Source: Phaeovulum veldkampii DSM 11550
GTDB taxonomy: Bacteria; Pseudomonadota; Alphaproteobacteria; Rhodobacterales; Rhodobacteraceae
Length of the DNA stretch: 64,000 nt
Assembly (NCBI RefSeq): GCF_003034995.1
Contig: NZ_PZKF01000001.1
Coordinates: forward strand, 124,001-188,000
Direction of reading: 5' to 3'
Shown here one piece after another: positions 17,852 to 27,374 of the stretch. How positions within the stretch are numbered: position 1 is the stretch's first letter; each line of letters begins with the position of its first letter. A model generated the notes under the pieces. The model was not told where the DNA came from and searched no databases. It saw only the letters and a program-made list of their open reading frames with translations. A program made the position numbers and the translations under genes.

Positions 17852-19120
17852 TCAGCCGCGCGCGGCCAGAACCGAGGCGTCCAGAATATCCAGCGCCTCG
17901 TCAAAGACCGCATCGGGAATGGTCAGCGGCGCCAGAAACCGGATCACATTGCCATAAACCCCGCAGGTCAGCAGGATCAGCCCGCGCTTCAGTGCCTCTT
18001 CCCGCACCCGGTTGGTAAAGGCCGGGTTCGGCTCGGCCTTGCCCGCCACGTTGAATTCCACCGCATTCATGAATCCGGGGCCGCGGATATCCACGATTTC
18101 CGGCACCTGATCGCGCAGCGCGGCCAGCCGCTGCTTCAACCGCTGGCCCAGCCGGGTGGCGCGGTCGCACAACGCCTCTTCCTCGATCACATCCAGCACG
18201 GCATGCGCAGCGGCCACGCCCAGAGGGTTGCCCGCATAGGTGCCGCCCAGACCGCCGGGGTTCGGGCTGTCCATGATTTCGGCCCGGCCCGTTACCGCCG
18301 AAATCGGCATCCCCCCGCCCAGCCCCTTGGCCATTGTCACGATATCGGCAGCCACGCCATGATGCTCCATCGCGAACAGCTTGCCGGTTCGGGCAAAGCC
18401 GGTCTGCACCTCATCGGCGATCAGCACGATCCCGTGCGTGTCGCACACCGCCCGCAGCCGCGCCATGAAGCCCGCCGGCACCTCGTAAAACCCGCCCTCG
18501 CCCTGCACCGGCTCCACGATGATCGCGGCCACCCGGCCCGGCTCCAGATCGGCCTTGAACAGCCGGTCCAGCGCCTCCAGCGCATCCTCGGCCGAAACGC
18601 CATGCAGCGGGTTCGGAAAGGGCAGATGCCAGACATCGCCCATCATCGGGCCAAAGCCCGCCTTGTAAGGCTGCACCTTGCCGGTCAGCGCCATGCCCAT
18701 GAAGGTGCGGCCATGAAAACCGCCCGCAAAGGCCACCACGGCCGCGCGGCCCGTATAGTGGCGCGCGATCTTGACCGCGTTTTCAACGGCTTCCGCGCCC
18801 GTCGTGGCAAAGATCGTCTTTTTCGCAAAATCGCCCGGCAGCAGCCGGTTCAGGCGCTCGGCCAGTGCCACATAGGTTTCATAGGGCACGACCTGATGGC
18901 AGGTGTGGGTAAACCGATCCAGTTGCGCCCTGACCGCTGCCATCACCTTGGGGTGCCGGTGGCCGGTGTTCACCACCGCAATGCCCGCGGCAAAGTCGAT
19001 GTAGCGGTTGCCCTCCTTGTCCCAGATCTCGGCATTTTCCGCGCGATCGGCGTAGATCTGGGTGGTCATGCCGACGCCCTTGGCGATGGCGGCATTCTTG
19101 CGGTCGGTCAGGGTGGTCAT
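17852..19120 (-). CDS. gabT: 4-aminobutyrate--2-oxoglutarate transaminase (class III)
   Basis: A PLP enzyme that moves the amino group of GABA or a related omega-amino acid to 2-oxoglutarate. The 422-aa protein has the class III signature around LIADEVQTGFARTG and the PLP lysine in MAKGLGGGMP. Close relatives act on GABA, 5-aminovalerate or ornithine; the polyamine context fits putrescine-derived GABA. The start at 19120 (MTTLTDRKN) is preferred over an open upstream extension that has no conserved sequence. Confidence 0.88.
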   Translation of the reverse strand: MTTLTDRKNAAIAKGVGMTTQIYADRAENAEIWDKEGNRYIDFAAGIAVVNTGHRHPKVMAAVRAQLDRFTHTCHQVVPYETYVALAERLNRLLPGDFAKKTIFATTGAEAVENAVKIARHYTGRAAVVAFAGGFHGRTFMGMALTGKVQPYKAGFGPMMGDVWHLPFPNPLHGVSAEDALEALDRLFKADLEPGRVAAIIVEPVQGEGGFYEVPAGFMARLRAVCDTHGIVLIADEVQTGFARTGKLFAMEHHGVAADIVTMAKGLGGGMPISAVTGRAEIMDSPNPGGLGGTYAGNPLGVAAAHAVLDVIEEEALCDRATRLGQRLKQRLAALRDQVPEIVDIRGPGFMNAVEFNVAGKAEPNPAFTNRVREEALKRGLILLTCGVYGNVIRFLAPLTIPDAVFDEALDILDASVLAARG

Positions 19121-19247
19121 GGCGCTCTCCGAATCTGGACCTTTCTGTTTTGCCGGATTTTTTCGCCGCCCGACAGGATAAGCCCGACCCGCCAGCGCCG
19201 TTTTTCGACGCCGCCCTTGGCGCGGGCCACCCAAAGGCGCAGACTGA

Positions 19248-19274
19248 GCCGATCTGACGACTGCCGATCTGACG
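19248..19274 (+). repeat. Two direct copies of a 12-bp sequence before the META lipoprotein
   Basis: GCCGATCTGACG occurs at 19248-19259 and again at 19263-19274, the second ending 3 bases before the ATG, with GACGGAG serving as ribosome-binding region. It may be a simple duplication or a paired operator. Confidence 0.5.
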
Positions 19275-19277
19275 GAG

Positions 19278-19688
19278 ATGCCGATGCGCGCCGCTTTTCT
19301 GCTGCCCCTCGCCCTTGCCGCCTGTGCCGCTCTTGCCAACCCGCTTGACCCGCTGCCCGAGGGCGGAGGCTGGCGCGTCACCGCTATTGCGGGTGCCCCG
19401 GTTCCCACGGGCGCCGAGGTGACAATCGAACGCCCCGACAGCCGCGGCATTTCCGGCCGCGCGGGCTGCAACCGCTACGGCGGCCAGATCAGCGCCACAG
19501 GCGCGCGGCTGAAAATCGGCCCGCTGATGGCCACCGAAATGTTCTGCGTCGATCTGATGACGGTCGAGCAGGCCTTCTTCGCCGCGCTCGATCAGGTGGA
19601 CAGCGCGCGCAGCACCGCAACCGGGGTAGAATTGCTGGCAGGCGATCGCGTCGTGATCACGGCCACGAAACAGGTCCGCTTTCCTTGA
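19278..19688 (+). CDS. META domain lipoprotein
   Basis: A 136-aa protein with a lipobox-like LALAAC near residue 16 and a single META domain (HslJ-like), marked by GRAGCNRYGGQ and the TEMFC segment. Probably an outer-membrane or periplasmic lipoprotein; members are associated with envelope stress, but the substrate is unknown. A second ATG lies 2 codons on. Two copies of GCCGATCTGACG (19248-19259, 19263-19274) sit just upstream. Its 3' end overlaps the convergent putR gene by 32 bp. Confidence 0.82.
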   Translation: MPMRAAFLLPLALAACAALANPLDPLPEGGGWRVTAIAGAPVPTGAEVTIERPDSRGISGRAGCNRYGGQISATGARLKIGPLMATEMFCVDLMTVEQAFFAALDQVDSARSTATGVELLAGDRVVITATKQVRFP

Positions 19689-20133
19689 CCGCCTCCATCG
19701 CCACATAGGTTGATGTCGCGGCCACATGCGGCAGGGTCGAGATGCGTTCGGCCATCACCCGGCGATAATCGGCAATGTCGCCGGTGCGAACCTTCAGCAG
19801 ATAGTCAAAGCCCCCGGCGATCATGTGGCATTCCTCGATCTCGGGCACGGCGCGCACCGCGCGGTTGAAGGCCTGCAACGCCACCTCGCGCGTGTCCGAC
19901 AGGCGCACCTCGACAAAGGCCACATGCGCCAGCCCCATGCGGATCGGGTTCAGCACCGCCCGATACCCCGCGATCACGCCTGCTTGTTCCAGCCGCTTCA
20001 TCCGTGCCTGAACCGGGGTTTTCGTCAGCCCCACCCGGCGCGCCAGATCGGCGATGCTGATGCGACCATCGGCCGCAAGCGCGGCCAGAATGGCACGGTC
20101 GAATCGATCCAGCGCAAACAGGTCATTTGCCAT
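19657..20133 (-). CDS. putR: Lrp/AsnC-family regulator, probable PutR
   Basis: A 158-aa regulator with an N-terminal helix-turn-helix (about 8-55, with LARRVGLTKTPVQARMKRLE) and a C-terminal RAM/ligand-binding domain containing GGFDYLLKV. It is divergent from putA with 103 bp between them, the arrangement in which PutR controls proline catabolism in related Rhodobacter species. The start at 20133 is the only ATG that keeps the conserved N-terminus. Its 3' end overlaps the convergent lipoprotein gene by 32 bp. Confidence 0.9.
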   Translation of the reverse strand: MANDLFALDRFDRAILAALAADGRISIADLARRVGLTKTPVQARMKRLEQAGVIAGYRAVLNPIRMGLAHVAFVEVRLSDTREVALQAFNRAVRAVPEIEECHMIAGGFDYLLKVRTGDIADYRRVMAERISTLPHVAATSTYVAMEAVKESGPVSWP

Positions 20134-20202
20134 GCCATCTGGTCTTTCTTTGGTCAGATCGCCTGCCTGCCAGCAATGATAGGGCGAACCGCCTGCAATT
20201 AT

Positions 20203-20224
20203 GCCGATATCATGCCCCATCGGC
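20203..20224 (+). promoter_or_regulatory. Inverted repeat directly before the putA ribosome-binding site
   Basis: GCCGAT (20203-20208) and ATCGGC (20219-20224) are separated by 10 bases and end one base before AAGGAG. It could be a PutR operator or an RNA stem next to the ribosome-binding site. Confidence 0.4.
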
Positions 20225-20236
20225 AAGGAGAAGGCG

Positions 20237-23200
20237 ATGGATACCCTCTGGCAGCCAATCGACACCGGCACGCTGGCGCCCGAAGGCCCGCTTCTGGCGC
20301 AACTGATCGAACAGGCGGCGCTGCCCGCCGCAGCACGGGCGCGCATCAGCGCCCGCGGCGCCGATCTGGTGGCGCGTATCCGCGCAGGCGCCCGGCCCGG
20401 CCTGATGGAATCGGTGCTGGCCGAATACGGGCTGTCAACCGAAGAGGGCGTGGCGCTGATGTGTCTGGCCGAGGCGCTGCTGCGCGTGCCCGACGCCGCC
20501 ACGATGGATGCGCTGATCGAAGACAAGATCGCGCCCTCCGACTGGGGCCGGCATCTGGGCCGCTCGGCCTCGCCGCCGGTCAATGCCGCGACTTGGGCGC
20601 TGATGCTGACGGGCCGCGTGCTCGCCGATGCCGAACCCGGCATCACCGGCCATCTGCGCGCGGCGATCAAGCGGCTGGGCGAGCCGGTAATCCGCGCCGC
20701 AATGGCCCGCGCGATGAAGGAAATGGGCCGCCAGTTCGTACTGGGCGAAACCATCGCCGCCGCGCTGGACCGCGCCAGAACACTGGAAACGCAAGGCTAT
20801 ACCTACAGCTATGACATGCTGGGCGAGGCCGCTCGCACCGCCGCCGATGCCGCCCGCTACGCCGCCAGCTATGCCGACGCCATCGCCGCCATCGCAGACG
20901 CCTGCCGGGACGGCGACATCCGCACCAACCCCGGCATTTCGGTAAAGCTCTCGGCGCTGCACCCGCGCTATGAGGTGGCGCAAGAGGCCCGCGTGATCGC
21001 CGAACTGGTGCCCGTGGTCATCGACCTTGCCCGCCGCGCTGCCGCCGCGGGCATAGGCTTTAGCATCGACGCCGAAGAGGCCGAACGGCTGACGCTCTCG
21101 CTCAAGGTGATCGCCGCGGTGCTGGCCGACACGGGGCTGGCGGGCTGGGACGGGTTCGGCGTGGTGGTGCAGGCTTATGGCCGCCGCGCGGGGGCGGTGA
21201 TCGACTGGCTGCATGCGCTGGCCACCCGGCTTGACCGGCGCATCACGGTGCGGCTGGTCAAGGGCGCCTACTGGGATGCCGAGGTGAAGCGCGCGCAGGT
21301 GCTGGGGCTGACCGACTTCCCGGTCTTTACCCGCAAGCTGGCGACCGATGTCAGCTATATCGCCAATGCGCGCAAGCTGTTGGGCCTGACCGACCGGATC
21401 TATCCGCAATTTGCCACCCATAACGCCCACACCGTCGCGGCGGTGCTGGAGATGGCGCAGGGCCGCCCGTTCGAATTCCAGCGCCTGCACGGCATGGGCG
21501 AGCGGTTGCACGATCTGGTGCTGACGACCCACACCACCCGCTGCCGCATCTATGCCCCGGTCGGCGCGCACCGCGACCTGCTGGCCTATCTGGTGCGGCG
21601 CCTGCTGGAAAACGGGGCAAATTCGTCTTTCGTCAACCAGATCGTCGATGAAACCGTGCCGCCCGAACGGGTCGCGGCCTGCCCGCTGACCGCGCTTGAG
21701 GCGCTGGCAGACCCCGCCAACCCCAAACTCGTCCGCGGCCCGGCGCTGTTTCCAGGCCGCAGCAACAGCCGCGGCTTTGACCTGACCGACACCCGCACCC
21801 TCGCGGCGATCGAGACCGCACGCACCGCCCCCGCCACGCCCGCGGCCGCACCGCAGATCGCCGGGCCGGTCACGGGCAGCGCGCCCCAACCTGTGACGAA
21901 CCCCGCCACCGGCGCGGCCGTGGGCCATGTCCGCTGGGCCATGCCCGCAGATGTGGACACCGCCCTTGCCGCCGCGCAGGTCTGGCAGGCCAGCCCCGCC
22001 CACCGCGCCACGGTGCTGCGTCGCGCCGCCGATCTTTACGAGGCAGACTTCGGCCCGATCTTCGCCCTTCTGGCGCGCGAGGCGGGCAAGACCCTGCCCG
22101 ACGCGGTGGGCGAATTGCGCGAGGCGGTCGATTTCCTGCGCTACTACGCAGCGGGCGCCGAGGCGCTGACCCATCCGCCGCGCGGCACCTTTGCCTGCAT
22201 CAGCCCGTGGAACTTTCCGTTGGCCATCTTCACCGGCCAGATCGCCGCAGCCCTGGCCGCCGGCAATGCGGTGCTGGCCAAACCCGCCGAACAGACACCG
22301 CTGATCGCGGCCCATGCCGTGCGGTTGCTGCACCGCGCGGGCGTGCCCGCAGCGGCGCTGCAACTGCTGCCCGGCGACGGGCGCGTCGGCGCCGCGCTGA
22401 CGCGCGCCCCGCGCGTTGACGGCGTGGCCTTTACCGGCAGCACCGACACCGCGCAGGCGATCCGCCGCGCGATGGCCGACAACCTTGCCCCCGACACGCC
22501 GCTGATCGCCGAAACCGGCGGGTTGAATGCGATGATCGTCGATTCCACCGCCTTGCCCGAACAGGCGGTGCGCGACATCCTCGCCTCCAGCTTCCAGTCG
22601 GCGGGGCAACGCTGTTCGGCCCTGCGCTGCCTCTATGTGCAAGACGACATCGCCCCGCATCTGACCAAAATGCTCTTTGGCGCGATGGATGAATTGCGGC
22701 TGGGGGACCCGTGGCACCTGCAAACCGACACAGGCCCCCTGATCGACGCTGGGGCCGAGGCCACCATCCGCGCCCATATCGAGACCGCCCGCGCCGAGGG
22801 CCGCGTGCTCAAGGAACTGCCCAGCCCCGGGCAGGGCCATTACATCGCGCCGACCGTGATCGCCGTGTCGGGCATCGCCGATCTGGGGCGCGAAATCTTC
22901 GGCCCCGTTCTGCATCTGGCCACCTTCCGCGCCGCTGAGCTGCCGCAGGTGGTGGCCGATATTGCCGCCACCGGCTACGGCCTGACCTTCGGGCTGCACA
23001 GCCGCATCGACGGCCGGGTGCAGGCGATCACCGAGACGCTGCCGGTGGGCAACATCTATGTCAACCGCAACCAGATCGGCGCGGTTGTGGGGAGCCAGCC
23101 CTTCGGCGGCGAAGGGCTGTCGGGCACCGGCCCCAAGGCGGGCGGACCCGACTATCTGCCGCGCTTCACCCGCGCCCCGCGCCCCGCCCCTGGCGCCACC

Positions 23201-23659
23201 CCCGGCCCCGCTGCCGCCCCTGCGGCGGTGCAGATGGCGCTGGACGCCACCCGAGCCACCGAACCGCTGGAGAGCCACGACCTGCCCGGCCCCACGGGCG
23301 AATCAAACCGCTTGCGACTGATCCCGCGCGCGCCGCTCCTCTGCCTGGGCCCCGGCACCAAGACCGCCGCGGCACAGGCCGATGCCGTGCGCGCATTGGG
23401 GGGGCGCGCGGTGCCGGCCGCCGACCTGCCCGCCGCAGCACTCCAAACCCTCGGAGGCTTTTCCGCCGCGCTCTGGTGGGGCGATGCGGAAACGGGCCGC
23501 GCCCATGCCCGCGCGCTCGCCGCACGGCCCGGCCCGATCCTGCCGCTGATCGGCACCCTGCCCGACCGTGCCCATGTCGCCCACGAACGGGTGATCTGTA
23601 TCGACACCACCGCCTCGGGCGGTAACGCCGCGCTTCTGTCTCAGGCCGACGACGCTTGA
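20237..23659 (+). CDS. putA: Bifunctional proline dehydrogenase / glutamate-semialdehyde dehydrogenase
   Basis: Oxidises proline to glutamate in two steps using FAD and then NAD. The 1140-aa protein has a PRODH barrel (roughly 130-480, with GYTYSYDMLGEA and LVKGAYWDAEVKRAQ) and an aldehyde dehydrogenase domain (roughly 530-1020, with the catalytic Cys near residue 793 in SAGQRCSALR and Glu in AETGGLN), plus a C-terminal tail domain. It lacks the N-terminal ribbon-helix-helix of E. coli PutA, so it cannot self-regulate; the divergent Lrp-type gene fills that role. The start at 20237 has AAGGAG 6 bases before it. Confidence 0.96.
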   Translation: MDTLWQPIDTGTLAPEGPLLAQLIEQAALPAAARARISARGADLVARIRAGARPGLMESVLAEYGLSTEEGVALMCLAEALLRVPDAATMDALIEDKIAPSDWGRHLGRSASPPVNAATWALMLTGRVLADAEPGITGHLRAAIKRLGEPVIRAAMARAMKEMGRQFVLGETIAAALDRARTLETQGYTYSYDMLGEAARTAADAARYAASYADAIAAIADACRDGDIRTNPGISVKLSALHPRYEVAQEARVIAELVPVVIDLARRAAAAGIGFSIDAEEAERLTLSLKVIAAVLADTGLAGWDGFGVVVQAYGRRAGAVIDWLHALATRLDRRITVRLVKGAYWDAEVKRAQVLGLTDFPVFTRKLATDVSYIANARKLLGLTDRIYPQFATHNAHTVAAVLEMAQGRPFEFQRLHGMGERLHDLVLTTHTTRCRIYAPVGAHRDLLAYLVRRLLENGANSSFVNQIVDETVPPERVAACPLTALEALADPANPKLVRGPALFPGRSNSRGFDLTDTRTLAAIETARTAPATPAAAPQIAGPVTGSAPQPVTNPATGAAVGHVRWAMPADVDTALAAAQVWQASPAHRATVLRRAADLYEADFGPIFALLAREAGKTLPDAVGELREAVDFLRYYAAGAEALTHPPRGTFACISPWNFPLAIFTGQIAAALAAGNAVLAKPAEQTPLIAAHAVRLLHRAGVPAAALQLLPGDGRVGAALTRAPRVDGVAFTGSTDTAQAIRRAMADNLAPDTPLIAETGGLNAMIVDSTALPEQAVRDILASSFQSAGQRCSALRCLYVQDDIAPHLTKMLFGAMDELRLGDPWHLQTDTGPLIDAGAEATIRAHIETARAEGRVLKELPSPGQGHYIAPTVIAVSGIADLGREIFGPVLHLATFRAAELPQVVADIAATGYGLTFGLHSRIDGRVQAITETLPVGNIYVNRNQIGAVVGSQPFGGEGLSGTGPKAGGPDYLPRFTRAPRPAPGATPGPAAAPAAVQMALDATRATEPLESHDLPGPTGESNRLRLIPRAPLLCLGPGTKTAAAQADAVRALGGRAVPAADLPAAALQTLGGFSAALWWGDAETGRAHARALAARPGPILPLIGTLPDRAHVAHERVICIDTTASGGNAALLSQADDA

Positions 23660-23690
23660 CGGCCCGGCGCGGATCGGAAAGGCTGCGGCC

Positions 23691-24422
23691 ATGTTCCCGA
23701 TCCGCGACCATAACCCCTCGCAGCGCCCCGCCTATGTCACCTGGGCGCTGATCGCGGCCAATCTGGCGGTGTTCGTGCTGACCCTGCCGCTGGAGGGCGC
23801 GCCAAGCCAACTTTGGCTGGCCTGGGCACTCTATCCCGCCGAGGTGACGACGGGCACCGCCTATGGCGGGCTGCTGACCGCGATGTTCCTGCACGCAGGA
23901 ATTTTGCATCTGGGCGGCAACATGCTGTTTTTATGGGTCTTTGGCGACAACCTCGAAGAAGCTTTGGGCCATCTGGGCTTCTTGCTGTTCTACCTCGCCT
24001 CGGGCGTCGCCGCCGCCGCGGCGCAGATCGCGGGCGATCCGATGAGCCCGATCCCGATGGTGGGCGCCTCGGGGGCAATCGCCGGCGTGATGGGCGGCTA
24101 TCTGCTGTTCTTCCCCCGTGCGCGGGTTGACGTTCTGTTCATCATCGTCATCCTGATCCGGGTGGTCCCGATCCCGGCCTGGATCGTGCTGGGCGTCTGG
24201 TTCGGGCTTCAGGTGCTGAACGGCGCGATGGCCGACCCGACCACCGGTGGCGTGGCCTACTGGGCCCATGCCGGAGGTTTTGGCGCGGGGCTGCTGCTGG
24301 CGCTGCCCGCATTCCTGCGCCGCGGTGGCCCGGCGTTCTGGTCACGCACCCACGGTGTGCCACCCCACCCCGCGGCCAGCTATTCGGCAACCCGGATTCC
24401 GGCGGTGCGCCGCAGAAAATAA
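23691..24422 (+). CDS. Rhomboid-family intramembrane serine protease
   Basis: A 243-aa membrane protein with about six transmembrane helices. The catalytic serine is S127 in GASGAIAG and the partner histidine is H193 in WAHAGGFGAG; the HLGGNMLFLWVFG segment of helix 2 is also conserved. Natural substrate unknown. It lies 31 bp after putA on the same strand and may be read through from it. Confidence 0.93.
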   Translation: MFPIRDHNPSQRPAYVTWALIAANLAVFVLTLPLEGAPSQLWLAWALYPAEVTTGTAYGGLLTAMFLHAGILHLGGNMLFLWVFGDNLEEALGHLGFLLFYLASGVAAAAAQIAGDPMSPIPMVGASGAIAGVMGGYLLFFPRARVDVLFIIVILIRVVPIPAWIVLGVWFGLQVLNGAMADPTTGGVAYWAHAGGFGAGLLLALPAFLRRGGPAFWSRTHGVPPHPAASYSATRIPAVRRRK

Positions 24423-24514
24423 TCCGCTCTGTGGCCTGCTGTGGCCTGGCAGAAATATCGCGTCGGTGAATTGTCCCGGCACGGGGCAAGACCGGGGCGC
24501 AACGGCCCCGCCCC

Positions 24515-25303
24515 TCAGCCCTCGCGCAGCACCTTGCACAGCGGCTGGAACAACTCGGCATTGCCTGCGATCACACTGCCCGAGCCAAAGATGTCTTGCC
24601 CCTCGCGCACCGCCGACACGAAACCGCCCGCTTCCTTGACGAGGATCAGCCCCGCCGCCATGTCCCAGGACTGGATGCCGCGCTCCCAGTAGCCATCGTA
24701 GCGCCCCGCCGCCACATAGGCCAGATCCAGCGCCGCCGACCCCCAGCGCCGCACCCCGGCGCAAACCGGCATCAACCGCGCCAGATCCTGCAAGGTTGCA
24801 GGCAATGCGGTGCGCCCGGCAAAGGGTATGCCGGTGGCAAAGATCGCCTCGATCATGTGCCGCCGCCCCGAGACCCTCAGCCGCTGGTCGTTCATGAAGG
24901 CGCCCATGCCCTTTTCGGCCACGAACATCTCGTCCTTGGCGGCGTCGAACACCACGCCCGCCACGACCTCACCCTTGTGTTCAAGCGCGATCGACACCGC
25001 CCAATGCGGCAGACCGTGCAAAAAGTTGGTGGTGCCATCCAGCGGATCGACGATCCAGCGCCGCGTCGGGTCTTCGCCCGCCGCCTCACCGGTTTCCTCG
25101 CCCAGCCAGCCATAGGTCGGGCGCGCGCCACGCAGCTCTTCCTTGATGATCCGCTCTGCCTCGCGGTCGGCCTTGGTCACGAAATCCCCCGCGCCCTTGG
25201 TCGAGACCTGAAGGTTCTCCACCTCGCGAAAGTCCTTTACCAGCGCGCGGCCCGCTTTGCGTGCGGCCTTGATCATCAGGTTGAGGTTGGCGCTGCCTTG
25301 CAT
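24515..25303 (-). CDS. suhB: Inositol monophosphatase family protein
   Basis: A 262-aa magnesium-dependent phosphatase. Metal-binding motifs are visible as GEETGE, WIVDPLDGTTNF and WDMAAG near residues 70-100 and 205. Such proteins hydrolyse inositol-1-phosphate and, as SuhB, also act in rRNA transcription antitermination. The start at 25303 is taken because the conserved domain begins directly after it. Convergent with the rhomboid gene. Confidence 0.92.
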   Translation of the reverse strand: MQGSANLNLMIKAARKAGRALVKDFREVENLQVSTKGAGDFVTKADREAERIIKEELRGARPTYGWLGEETGEAAGEDPTRRWIVDPLDGTTNFLHGLPHWAVSIALEHKGEVVAGVVFDAAKDEMFVAEKGMGAFMNDQRLRVSGRRHMIEAIFATGIPFAGRTALPATLQDLARLMPVCAGVRRWGSAALDLAYVAAGRYDGYWERGIQSWDMAAGLILVKEAGGFVSAVREGQDIFGSGSVIAGNAELFQPLCKVLREG

Positions 25304-25426
25304 CTGTCTGGCTCCTGTTCGTCCGGCGCCCGCTATACGCGGCGACGGCAGGGAATCCAAGCCGTCATCCTCCGCGCGGGAACCGGCGCCTCGGCGTTCC
25401 GACCCGCGGGCATTGCAAACCGCGCC

Positions 25427-26332
25427 TCAGGCGCGCTGCAACTTGACCGGCTCGGTCCGCGCAAGGCGCAGGAAATGCGCCATGAAGGGTTCGGTCGCAT
25501 CCTCGGCCCGCGTCGCGGCATAAAGCCGTTTGGTCAGGCCCCGCTCGGTCACCGGGCGGGTGATGTAATCGGGCTGATATTTCACCTCGCGCAGCACCCA
25601 GTCGGGCAGCACCGCCACCCCCCGCCCCGAGGCCACCAGCATCAGGATCACCGCGGTCAGTTCCACCTGCCGCACCGCGCGCGGCTCCACCTTGGCCGGG
25701 GCCAGCAGTTCGGTGAAAACATCCAGCCGCCCCCGGTCCATCGGATAGGTGATCAGCACCTGATCGCGGAAATCCTCGGCCTCGACCCAGGGCTTGGCGG
25801 CAAGCGTGCTGGTGGCCGCCGCCACCAGCATCGGCGCATAATCGAACAGCGGGTGAAAGGTGACGCCCTCGATCGTCTCGGGGTCGGACGAGATCACCAG
25901 ATCGACCTCCTGACGCAGCAGCGCGGGCAGCGCGCCAAAGGCCAGACCGGGGCGAATATCCACATCCACCTCGGGCCAGGCGTGGCGGAACTGTTCCAGC
26001 ACCGGGAACAGCCAGTCAAAACAGGCGTGGCATTCAATGGCGATGTGCAGCCGCCCGGCGCGCCCCGACCGCAGCGCGCTGAATTCCGCCTCGGTCGCCG
26101 CCACCTCGGGCAGCACCCGCTCGGCCAGCCGCAACAGCCGCAGCCCCGCCGCCGACAGCTTCAGCGGCTTTGAGCGGCGCACGAACAGCTCCACCCCCGC
26201 CTGATCCTCCAGCCCCTTGACCTGATGGCTCAGCGCCGATTGGGTGATGTGCAGCACATCCGCCGCCCGTGCGAGCCCGCCCGCATCGTGAATGGCCTTG
26301 ATCGTGCGCAGATGACGAAGCTCCAGATGCAT
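25427..26332 (-). CDS. metR: LysR-type regulator MetR
   Basis: A 301-aa LysR-family activator with an N-terminal winged helix-turn-helix (about 5-62) and a C-terminal effector domain. The sequence, especially the start ELRHLRTIKAIHDAGGLARAA and divergence from metF, fits MetR, which uses homocysteine as coactivator to control methionine genes. The 90-bp shared intergenic contains TGAG-N14-CTCA, a possible operator. Confidence 0.9.
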   Translation of the reverse strand: MHLELRHLRTIKAIHDAGGLARAADVLHITQSALSHQVKGLEDQAGVELFVRRSKPLKLSAAGLRLLRLAERVLPEVAATEAEFSALRSGRAGRLHIAIECHACFDWLFPVLEQFRHAWPEVDVDIRPGLAFGALPALLRQEVDLVISSDPETIEGVTFHPLFDYAPMLVAAATSTLAAKPWVEAEDFRDQVLITYPMDRGRLDVFTELLAPAKVEPRAVRQVELTAVILMLVASGRGVAVLPDWVLREVKYQPDYITRPVTERGLTKRLYAATRAEDATEPFMAHFLRLARTEPVKLQRA

Positions 26333-26422
26333 TATGCGGCGCGGCTCATGATCGTGTTGAGGATTATGAATTTGTCTCACATGACTCGATAGGGCACAAG
26401 GGACCATCCAAAGGGGGCCGCC

Positions 26423-27289
26423 ATGACCACGCCGCGCATCAGTTTTGAATTCTTCCCGCCGCAAACACTCGATGCCTCGTTCCGCCTGTGGGAAACAGTG
26501 CAGGTGCTGGCGCCGCTGAAACCGTCCTTCGTTTCCGTGACTTATGGCGCGGGCGGCACCACGCGGCAGCTGACGCACGAGGCGGTCACGACGATCGGCA
26601 AGAACTATGGCCTGAACGTCGCCGCGCATCTGACCTGCGTCGATGCGACCCGCGCCGAAACGATGGAGATCGTCAACGCCTACGCCGAGGCGGGCGTGCG
26701 CGAGATCGTGGCACTGCGCGGCGATGCGCCAAAAGGGGCAGACCGCTTTACCCCGCACCCCGAGGGCTTCGCCTCTTCGGTCGAGCTGATCGCGGCGCTG
26801 GCCGCCGACGGGCGCTTTACCATCCGCTGCGGCGCCTACCCCGAGCCGCACCCCGACGCCGCCGACCCGCTGGCCGACGTGCGCTGGCTGAAACGCAAGA
26901 TCGACGCCGGCGCCACCAGCGCGATCACCCAGTTCTTTTTCGAGGCCGACACCTTCTTCCGCTTCCGCGATGCCTGCGTGAAAGAAGGCATCACCGCCCC
27001 CATCATCCCCGGCATCCTGCCGATTCAATCGTGGGAGGGCGCCAAACGCTTCGCCGCCCGCTGTGGTACCCGCGTGCCGCCCCGGCTGGACGAGGCCTTT
27101 GCCACCGCCAAACGCGACGGCCGCGAAGATCTGCTGTCGCTGACACTGTGCACCGCGCTCTGCGACAAGCTCGTCCAGGGCGGAGTCGAGGATCTGCATT
27201 TCTACACCCTCAACCGCCCCGGCCTGACGCGCGATGTCTGCCACGCCCTTGGCGTGACGCCCGATGTGGGCCTTGAACAGGTCGCCTGA
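26423..27289 (+). CDS. metF: 5,10-methylenetetrahydrofolate reductase
   Basis: An FAD enzyme that makes 5-methyl-THF for methionine synthesis. The 288-aa TIM-barrel has the catalytic N-terminal FEFFPP, the GAGGTT loop, ALRGD and ITQFFF. It is divergent from its likely activator metR and ends at a strong bidirectional terminator. Confidence 0.96.
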   Translation: MTTPRISFEFFPPQTLDASFRLWETVQVLAPLKPSFVSVTYGAGGTTRQLTHEAVTTIGKNYGLNVAAHLTCVDATRAETMEIVNAYAEAGVREIVALRGDAPKGADRFTPHPEGFASSVELIAALAADGRFTIRCGAYPEPHPDAADPLADVRWLKRKIDAGATSAITQFFFEADTFFRFRDACVKEGITAPIIPGILPIQSWEGAKRFAARCGTRVPPRLDEAFATAKRDGREDLLSLTLCTALCDKLVQGGVEDLHFYTLNRPGLTRDVCHALGVTPDVGLEQVA

Positions 27290-27324
27290 CCCCTCGTGCC
27301 CCGCCAGATCGGCCTGCCAGACAT

Positions 27325-27358
27325 GCAAACGCCCGCGGACAGACCCGCGGGCGTTTGC
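27325..27358. terminator. Bidirectional terminator between metF and ornithine decarboxylase
   Basis: A perfect 14-bp inverted repeat (27325-27338 with 27345-27358) with a 6-base loop; each arm ends in AAAC/GTTT so that both directions get a short U stretch. It separates the convergent genes. Confidence 0.85.
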
Positions 27359-27374
27359 CGTCCTGCCGTCGCTG

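Noticed and set aside
20435-23278. Open frame of about 950 codons opposite putA
   Set aside because: Same mirror effect; putA is complete with all catalytic motifs and the antisense frame has none.
25304-25426. Known suhB-associated RNA motif upstream of suhB
   Set aside because: I could not recognise the expected hairpins in this 123-bp gap.
26333-26422. SAM riboswitch before metF
   Set aside because: Only 90 bp lie between the divergent metR and metF genes and no pseudoknot or known SAM motif was seen; MetR control is enough to explain the layout.
25427-27328. Extension of metR to 633 codons through metF
   Set aside because: LysR proteins start at the helix-turn-helix; the upstream part is antisense to metF.
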